From positions 1 to 13,473 of the forward strand of contig CAMWUV010000004.1 of the NCBI GenBank assembly GCA_947177535.1: a stretch of 13,473 bases of DNA, in the 5' to 3' direction. The notes under the pieces are model-generated. The model saw only the letters and a program-made list of their open reading frames with translations, did no database searches and was not told the origin of the DNA. Positions 1-7,938 of this stretch are shown here, piece after piece. The position numbers and the translations under genes are program-made. This DNA is from an uncultured Mycoplasma sp. Lineage in GTDB: Bacteria; Bacillota_I; Bacilli_A; Mycoplasmatales; Mycoplasmoidaceae. Every line of letters starts with the position of its first letter. The stretch's first letter is position 1.

Positions 1-3
1 ACA

Positions 4-921
4 TTAAATATCTTCTTCAATAACTTTAATTTCACCAAAGTATGTGTCTGCTGCTGTATTATACATATCAAAATCAATTGTTTTTGAAGCATCTTTCATT
101 CTTTCGTTTTCAGTAGGAATATCAATTAATACTTTATAGTCATAATGTTGAGTGTATGCTAAATTTGATCCATTATATAAGTGCTTATATAAAACAGTTA
201 TATACTTATGCGATAGTGCTCTTTCATCTTCTATTAAAATACCATCTAAATCATTATTCTTACAAATTTGTTCAACATAATCATTTTCAATTTCACCACC
301 ATAAATAATTGGTAAATTATTTCCAATGTGATAGCCAAATTTATTTCTTAAAAATTCTCTAATTATTTTAATAGTATCAAAAACAAATTTTTCATCAAAT
401 CTTGTACTTATTTCACCTAAAAATGTTGGTTTGTATACTAAATAAACTTTATCAATTAAATCCAAACCATCAATACCATCAAAAATCTGATTAATTTGTA
501 AATTTAAATTTTCTTTGGTATTTTCTTTAGATAAATCTACTCTTGTTTCTTCAATGAAAACAACAGCTTTTATATCATTCTTAATTAACTTATGTAATTT
601 TGCATTAATTTGATAATTTTTTTCTTTGAAATCTAATTTAACATCTGGATGACCAATTAAAGTTGTTTTAATACCATAATCTTTTAATTCAATTCAAGAA
701 GTACTACCAGTATGATTACCTAAAGAGGGCAATGAAATGTTTTGTGCAATTACTTCAATGTTCTTTTCACCAACTAACCCTAAACTTGGAATAATTCCTA
801 AATATGAAGGCGCAACCATAACTTTAACATTTTCAAAATCAGAAATATTTTTAAAGAATTTGTTTATAGAAATGAAATCAGCACTCATTTTTCAATTTGC
901 AATTAAAACTTTTTGTCTCAT
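4..921 (-). CDS. Degenerate triosephosphate isomerase-like protein (TIM-barrel paralogue, probably inactive)
   Basis: 305 aa when TGA is read as Trp (W10 and W76 are both TGA). The protein aligns with TIM along its whole first 250 residues: IANWKM at 7-12 (catalytic Lys is K11), AQN near 60, LIGHPDVK around H91 (TIM: VIGHSERR), VYKPTFLGE at 162-170 (TIM: AYEPVWAIGTG), IIYGGEIEN at 205-213 (TIM: YGGSV) and DGILIEDERAL at 226-236 (TIM: DGLLVGGASL). Lys11 and His91 are kept, but the catalytic glutamate is replaced by K164. The flexible loop-6 AIGTGK sequence and the phosphate-binding GG of loop 8 are also gone, so isomerase activity is very unlikely. Residues ~251-305 are a polar, acidic tail absent from ordinary TIMs (about 250 aa). 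Start: ATG at 919-921 with SD AAAGAGGT at 928-935. The gene follows the iPGM-like gene by 12 bp and is probably co-transcribed with it. The homology is clear; a structural or regulatory role is inference. Confidence 0.88.
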
Positions 922-927
922 ATTATT

Positions 928-935
928 ACCTCTTT
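928..935 (-). promoter_or_regulatory. Ribosome binding site of the TIM-like gene, overlapping the upstream stop codon
   Basis: The minus strand reads TAAAGAGGTAATAATATG. The SD core AAAGAGGT lies 6 nt before the ATG, and its first two bases belong to the TAA stop (934-936) of the iPGM-like gene. This fixes the start at 921 and suggests translational coupling of the two genes. Confidence 0.75.
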
Positions 936-3900
936 AACCTTTACTAATTTGATTAGCTTCTTTTCAAATTTCACTTAACTGGTTGTAATGTTTTACTTTA
1001 TTTTTATCTAATTTAAATCTTCTTTCTTCTTCAACTAAAATTTGTGCATCAACTGCAACATCCTCTAAAAAGTTATCAACATTTAAATGTTCATCAATTC
1101 TTTTTTGGACTCAACTCTTAGTTAAATCATATTCTGGCTTTGTACTTATTCTTACATTGATGTCATCTACAACAACTTTGTCACCATTTTCATCAAATTC
1201 AAGTTCTTCTTCAGTTTCATCTATTTCAGAATCACTATCATTTCATTCAATAGTTACATTGTCAAATTCTTTATATACATTTGCATAATGTAAAAATCTT
1301 TCAGAAAATTCTTTTTGCTTACTTAATTCTACATTTTCATCAAATTCACCATCATAAACAATAGATTCTTTGGCAAGATTAATTTTATTTTTATAATTCA
1401 TATCGAATTTATAAACAATTTTTTTATTTTCTGTATTTAAAGATTTTGCGTGATTTTTTAAGTCATTATTATATAGTTTGTAAACTCCAACAATTTTTGC
1501 AACCAAAGGATTTAAACTAATTGCTGGTGCACTAAATATATCTGAATTTGAATATTCTTTATTTTTTTCATATAAATAATTAATATTTTCAATATATTTT
1601 TGATTAAATAAATCAATATTTGGTATATTTTCGTTTACAATTTGAACAACTTCTTGGAAATAATCATAATAAGAAATTGTTGCATATAATTTTTTTTCAT
1701 TTTCAATTTCTTTGTCATTTTTTTCTTCAATAAAATCATCTTCACTGTTAGACGGATCCATTGCAGATAAATCTACTTTATTAGCAACATAATTTTCAAA
1801 TACTTCTTTAACTTCATCAGCTACTAATTCATAAAATTGAGTAATCAATAAAGCATCATTTGTTTTTAAAATTTCTAACTCTGCTTTTTGAGTTTTTTTA
1901 AAGTACAAGAAAGGTAATGTATTTGAATAAACTTTATTAACTAATTGTTCATTTTTTGATAAATCAAAAGTTCTAGCAACATTTTGTAATAAATTAAATT
2001 TAATTGAATTAATTCATTTATCATTTCTAACAAAATTAGTTGTTCAAATCTTTTTGTCAAAATATTTGTTTGAAAGTTTAGTTATTTTTTGTAATTTTAT
2101 TTCTTTATCAAATAATGTTTGAAAAGTTTTTTTATAATTAATATCCAAACCAACAAAATCTATTTTGTTATATTCAACATAATCAATTAAAATGTTGTAA
2201 AGTTTTTTTCTGGTTTCTGGTGTTAATAAAATTTTGTCATGAATTTTAACAATTTCTTTTAAAACAACATATTTTTGTTTATCACTAATAAATTGTTCAT
2301 CTTTTGAAAATTCACTATAAAAATTCAATTGATTTTTTTCAAAATTTTTAATTAAATCATCTGAAATTGTTTCTTTTCAAATTTTAAAAGAATCATTTAA
2401 ATTTTCTTCTATTTTTGTTTTAGTAAAATTTGGATCAATTAAAGAAGTGTAGAATAATTTATTATCTAAATCTAAAGATTCAAGTGTAGATAATATTGAT
2501 GAATATACACCTAAAAAATTACTCTTAATTTTTTTTGCTGATAAATCACCATTAGTAAAAACAAAAGGTACAGTTGATGATTTATTTTGTGGAATAATAT
2601 TTAAATGTTTGTCTAGCATTTTTTCTGCTGCACCATAAGCTGATGTTAAAGCAATAATATTACCAGTACATCTACAGAAATTAATTAATCTTCCTAAATG
2701 TTTATCAAAATTTTCAATTGTTGATATTAATTGATTTAAATCAGCTGTTCTAGCAGCTTCTGCAATCATTGGTGCCAAAACAAAAACAACATCATATTTG
2801 CCAATCGCATCAATTGTTTTATCAATTAGAATTTTTGAAGATAAAGAAAAATAATCTTTATCAGTACTACTGTAAGGCGTAGATAAAACTTTTCTTTCAA
2901 TGTTTGAATCTTTATTATTGTGACCAAAAAATTTATTTATGAATCCTTTTTTATGATTCATTCCTAAAACTAACACTTTATTATTATGTTTTGAAATAAC
3001 ATTTGTTAATAAATTATCTTCTCTTCCATCAGTTGGATTTGCAAAAAACAATGCATCAACATCTGTGCCATAAATAGGAGCTAAACTTGATAAATAAATT
3101 CCTTTTAGTTTTGGTTCAGTTTTTATCATTTTTGCAAGAGGGGCAAAATCATCTGAATCACTATTTAAAAACAATGCTATATCTTTTTTTGATAAAAAAC
3201 AATCATCAATCAAACCATTGTATGCAGGTTCAATATTTGCATCCATTATTTGATTAGCTAAGTTTTCGCTTGCATATTCAGTAGCATTACTAAATGCTTT
3301 TTCACCTAAACCACAAATTGTTTCAAAATAATTCATGATGTGTGTATTTTCTAAATATGAATGACCTTTTTTACCAAAAACATGATTTCTTCCAGCAATT
3401 GAAATAATTGGAGTATTTCTTTTTATTAAAAATTTATTAAATTCTTCTAAATTTTCACTAAAACTATAAATTTTTTCTTCTTGACCATCACCTATTAAAT
3501 GTAATACAGGTCTTAATCCTTTTTTGATTAAAATATTAATAATGTAATAAAAGTTAACTAAATTTAACTTAGTGTTATTTTTAGATAGCATTGAAAAAAT
3601 ATGAACTAATTTAGAATTTGTTTCATTTGATCTTTTAACTAAATTGTCAAATACTTCTAAATTATGTAAAGATTTACTAGTTATTTGTTCATTCAATAAT
3701 TCTAAATATGTTTTAATATCAGTCTGACCATAAAACATTTCATAAAAATTTGAATCCACATCTCTTTTAATAGAAGGGTTGCTTTTTTTAGGAACTAATG
3801 GATCTTTTTTTCTATCATTACTAATTATTGCTCAAGGATAAATACCAGAAATTAAATAATTTATATTTGGCTTATTAGCTAACTTTAAATAATTTCCTTT

Positions 3901-3957
3901 TCATTTTTTATTTAATCCTATACCTTCAGTAACAAGAAATACTAGAGTGTTTTTCAT
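934..3957 (-). CDS. Degenerate cofactor-independent phosphoglycerate mutase-like protein with a ~500-aa C-terminal extension
   Basis: 1007 aa, read through eight TGA (Trp) codons (for example 3901, 3832, 2377, 2044, 1243, 964). Residues 1-~507 follow iPGM (about 510 aa) from end to end: LVFLVTEGIGL at 5-15 (iPGM: LIILDGFGL), LANKPNINYL (KKPNFDRY), ISIAGRNHVFGKK (iPGM: ASISGRYYSMDRD), IALTSAYGAAEKM around 437-447 (iPGM: AIITADHGNAE), STVPFVFT (TTNPVPVI) and a closing TSLI at 504-507. The active site is lost: the first metal Asp is E11; there is no NSEVGH (catalytic Ser); HSH, GRD and NPDMVGH are unrecognisable; the metal pair Asp-His of ADHGN is A440-Y441; and the AHTT His is Asn. Residues 508-1007 match no family I know, are rich in Lys, Glu, Asn and Tyr, contain acidic stretches at ~733-756 and ~906-932, and have no membrane segment. 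Start: ATG at 3955-3957, SD AAAGGG at 3964-3969. The gene lies 23 bp after the 1311-aa surface protein gene. An enzymatic role is improbable; a cytosolic scaffold is inferred. Confidence 0.88.
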
Positions 3958-3963
3958 ATTTTT

Positions 3964-3969
3964 CCCTTT
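3964..3969 (-). promoter_or_regulatory. Ribosome binding site of the iPGM-like gene
   Basis: AAAGGG on the minus strand lies 6 nt before the ATG at 3957, within the 23-bp gap after the surface protein stop codon (3981-3983). It supports the start that gives the iPGM-like N-terminus LVFLVTEGIGL rather than the internal GTG at 3759. Confidence 0.7.
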
Positions 3970-3980
3970 CTTTTAATAAA

Positions 3981-6900
3981 TTAAAATCTATCACTATCTA
4001 ATTTCAGTAAGTCTTCAACTTTATTAACATCAACATATCTTTTCTTTTTACTTTCTTCAGATAATCTAACATCAAGAACTTTAGATAATTTTTTAATGTC
4101 TCTTCTAGTTTTAAATAAGATTATGTAAAGAATTGGCGTAAGTAACAGTAAAAGTGGAACAATAACTGCAACTATAACAATTAAAATATTTGTTCCATCA
4201 TATCTAATAGGTGCAGTTGCAAACCCTGTATAAGTTCTTTCAGTAGAAGCAACAACAACACCACTTTTATATAAATTAACTGTTAATTTTAAGGTACCTT
4301 TAATATCATCATAAGAAGTAATTACTTCTTTTTCTAAATCATTACCTAAACTAATGTTAACTAAAGAAGCAATTTGTTCATCTGATAAATTAGAAGGAAT
4401 TATATTTTTTAAAGCTAAAGCAGATTCTGAAGTATCTAAAGCTAAAGAAACTGAATAATCAGCATTTTGTAAAGTAAATCCAGAAAGAATACTACTATAA
4501 TTGTATGTTGAACCATCTATTGTAATTCTTGCATACATTGACAATGTTCCTTGTGAATCATCTGGAGTAATTGAAAGTGATAAAGCATCAGGATTTTGCT
4601 GAATTTCTTCTGATAAACTAGTTAATAAAGAATTTGATAAATTAGAAACTAATTGAAGTCTTTCTAAATTAGTTTGAGCTGAACTTTCAATTAAACTAAG
4701 TGCATTAGATGCTGTTGAGGATGTAAGAGCAGCATTTGAATTAGTCAATTCATAAAAAGACTTTCAAATAATACTATCAATTGAATTTTGAATTCCACCA
4801 CTTAATCCATTTGTTAAAACTGTAGAGAAAGATTTTTCTGGAATTTTTACTGTCTTAGTTTGTCCTTCAACTTCTTGTTGTTCTCATCAATCATAAAAAG
4901 TTATAGTAACTTGAATAGCACCTGATGAGCTCATTGGAATAACATCAACTTTATGACTTAATTGTTGAGCTGAATTTTCAAAAACAAATAAGTTTGGGAA
5001 ATTAGTTTCTAAATATGAAGGTGTTATTTGAGATGGTTTTAAAGAATTAAAAGCATTAACATCTATAGTACCTCAAGAAAACTTAGGCATATCTGTTGGT
5101 GCACCTGATTGATTTGTATTAGATGTTGTAAAACCAGAAAATTCACAAGAATATGATGAAAGTAAACCACTTATTTCTTCATTAAATCTAATTCCAATTG
5201 TTAAAGTCCCTAATGAATCATTTGGATTTATAGTTAGCGTAACAACATCCTTATTATTTTCATCTAGTCCTGCTATTATATTAAAAATATAATTTGACAT
5301 GTTCATAAACAAAAATAATGCAGATTTGTCATTATTTATTAAAGACACAATTGAAGAAGGTGTTAGCGTGTTTAAATTATACGTTGCAGCAGCTTGACCA
5401 CTACCGACTGTATAAGTTGAATTTAATACAGTTTGATTGCTAATGAAATCTAAAAAAACATTTTGATTTGTAGTAAAATCTTTTTTAAAAACTTGAGCAG
5501 TTACAAATGAATATCTAACATTTGTTTTATTCCCTATTTTTGGGACAATAACAGTAACATATAAATATCCTTCAGAATCAATTGGATAAATTTGAATATT
5601 TGTTGATGAAGGTTTTTCAATTAAACCATTTGTTAATAATTTTGTATTTGAAAAAGCATTACCAAAAATTAAGAAATCATCAATGATATCATTTGCAGTG
5701 ACAGCTGATGGTAAAGTTCCTGAATATTTGTTTATTAATGACGTTTTTAATAATGCATTTTCTTCCAAATATTGATCAGTTACTAGATTAACAGAAGAAT
5801 CTAATCCATTTAGTACATCAACATTAAAATAAGGATTATTTGAAGACCCAATATCTATTGATTGTGTGTAATTTAAAAGTAACTTATTATCAATTCAAAC
5901 AGCATCAGATTTAATTTTTACAGTTAAAACACCAGCAACATCATTTGGTTCTAAATACATTAAATAATTTCCGGCATTTTTAATTGTTAGAATTTTTTCA
6001 AGTTCTTTCTCTGTTACTTCACTAGGTAATAAACTTGTTATTTCAGCAGTAACACTACTTCTTTCAGCAACAGTAATAGAGCAATTTTCATTAGTGAAAG
6101 TATAACTATTAGAAGCTAATCAAACTGAAGTTGTATTAGTAGAATCTATAACTCCATTAGATATTTTTCTAAGGCTTTGATAAAAATTAATAGAAACTGT
6201 ATAATTATTTGTCTCATTAATTTTACTAATTGAACTTACTTTAGCATCAAAAATTGGTTCACCAAAAACAGAATCATATGAAGAAACACTAAAAAATTTA
6301 CTTGCATTTGTTTTAATGAATGTTGAAAACTCACTAAGTTCACTAGTTCCATTATCACTAACTTTTTGAAAAAGTATGTTTGATGGAATTTCAGATTCTG
6401 ATAATAAACTTGAAGAAGCAACAAACTCAGTTCTACTATTAATTGATGTACTACCTAATTGACCAACTAAATTAGTTCCACTAAATTGAATAATAGATCC
6501 ATCTGTCATTTGTGCATATCAACTTGCATCACCAGGTCTTGTAAATAAATTAAAAATTAACTTAGAGTCACTTCCACTAGCTGTTAAATTATTAAAATTA
6601 TATAAAAGTGAAATGCTACTAAAATCTGATCTAATTCTAACAGCTGTATTATTACTAAGTAAAGCTACAAAATCACCACTAGCAGTATTTGAAGTATTAG
6701 TATACAAATTACTTATACTAACAATATAAGCACTTGCAGTAGATGCAACTGTTAATAAATGAGCAGGTGTTGAAGCATTAAAAGAATTACTGTTTATATC
6801 TGTATACAAATATGTAGAAGTATTAAAAGAAGATAAAATTAATCTTGTATTAAACTGATTATTAGCAACTGTAGCAGTTAAATTATTTTTTCTACTAGAT

Positions 6901-7916
6901 GTTTTCATTAAAGCTACTTGCTCTGCAGATAAATTAATGCTATACAATGAATTAGAGTTTATTACTATATTCCCACCAGTAGCAACTCTCATAATTGTCA
7001 CATAATTATTTATAGCATTACTATCATTTAAAGAATTTTGTTGAAACACAAAATAAACATAATTACTATCAGTATAATATTGAGTAACTTTTGAAGTTAA
7101 AGTAGCACCTGTTTTATTAGTATCAATAAAATAGTTATTAATTAAATTTTTATCTAATGAAATAGTATTTTCACCAGAATTTGTTCAGTTATTAACATTA
7201 GTATCTGTTGATTTAAAATTTACAGTAGTTAATTTAATATTATTATTATTATTTTCTGAAGTTGCTTCTATCCCATATACAGTAATATTAAAAGTATTAA
7301 CTGAATTAACACCAATATAGAATTTTGTATCAGTTGAAAGTGTGGTATTTATTTTAGTAGCTTGAACTTTACTACCATCATCAACTTTAATTAAAACTGC
7401 ATAATAAGATGAATCATTTCCTTTTGCTATAGCTACAAAATATGCACTTCTATTTAAATAAGGTGGAACATATGCTATTGCCAAATATTCTTCTGCATAA
7501 GTACTTCCGTTTAAAGCATTATCAGTGTGATTTCATATTCTGCTACCATCAGACATCTTATAATATGAAATTCTATTAAATTTATCTGTAATTGAACCAT
7601 TAACTGTAGCACTATTATTTTTATAAGTACTTTTTGAAGTTGTTAATAAAGCATAAGTTGAACCAGAACTATCAAAAGCTATATTTTGAATAGGTGAATT
7701 TAAATTACTAGTATTTTGTAGTTTATTTCAAGGTAACAGATAAGAAGCAGTAGTATCAGTGTCTGCATTTAATTTACTTGAAATTTTAGAAAAACTACTT
7801 GAATCATCACAATTTATACTAATTTTTTGTGTTGCTACAAAAGTACCTGCAGTTAAAACTCCAGATATTCCAATTGTTAATAAAGATGCATAAATTTTTT
7901 TCTTTAAATTTTTCAT
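3981..7916 (-). CDS. Large surface protein, 1311 aa, with lipoprotein type-17-like repeats and a C-terminal membrane anchor
   Basis: One continuous frame with ten TGA (Trp) codons, including a WW pair at 4884-4889; codon-by-codon reading found no TAA or TAG inside. The N-terminus has a basic start (MKNLKKK) and a hydrophobic helix at ~9-28. C36 has no lipobox, so this is a signal anchor rather than a lipoprotein signal. Residues ~60-480 are Asn/Ser/Thr/Tyr-rich beta-type sequence with propeller-like strands (MSDGSRIW near 121-128, MTDGSIIQFSG near 470). From ~480 to 1235 come divergent modules of the pattern P-x-D-x-x-G-x-L-x-V ... x-GF: ~652-690, ~773-810 (IYPIDSEGYLYVTV), ~892-929 (INPNDSLGTLTI), ~1111-1147 (ITPDDSQGTLSMY) and ~1197-1232. 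These resemble the mycoplasma lipoprotein-associated type-17 domain (PF04200). A membrane helix at ~1243-1268 is followed by KTRR and a 43-aa charged cytoplasmic tail. Start: ATG at 7914-7916, SD AGGT at 7924-7927. Exported adhesin-like or gliding-related function is inference. Confidence 0.85.
7239..7253. repeat. Trinucleotide repeat (att)5 inside the 1311-aa surface protein gene
   Basis: Five ATT units on the plus strand encode five consecutive Asn (around SENNNNNIK). A change in unit number would change the Asn count but not the frame. It lies in the Asn-rich N-terminal half of the surface protein and may only reflect its composition. Confidence 0.6.
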
Positions 7917-7923
7917 ACTAGTT

Positions 7924-7927
7924 ACCT
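7924..7927 (-). promoter_or_regulatory. Ribosome binding site of the 1311-aa surface protein gene
   Basis: The minus strand reads TAGGTAACTAGTATG; AGGT is 7 nt from the ATG. The whole gap to the upstream gene's stop codon (7939) is 22 bp, too short for an independent promoter and terminator, so this gene is probably read from the 905-aa gene's transcript. Confidence 0.6.
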
Positions 7928-7938
7928 ATTTAAATTTT

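Noticed and set aside
737..937. Plus-strand open frame of 66 codons
   Set aside because: It lies opposite the conserved N-terminus of the TIM-like gene and has no SD or recognisable product; it is an antisense shadow.
7809..7811. Cys36 of the 1311-aa protein as a lipoprotein acylation site
   Set aside because: The preceding residues (ISIN) are not a lipobox, and the Cys lies several residues after the end of the hydrophobic segment.
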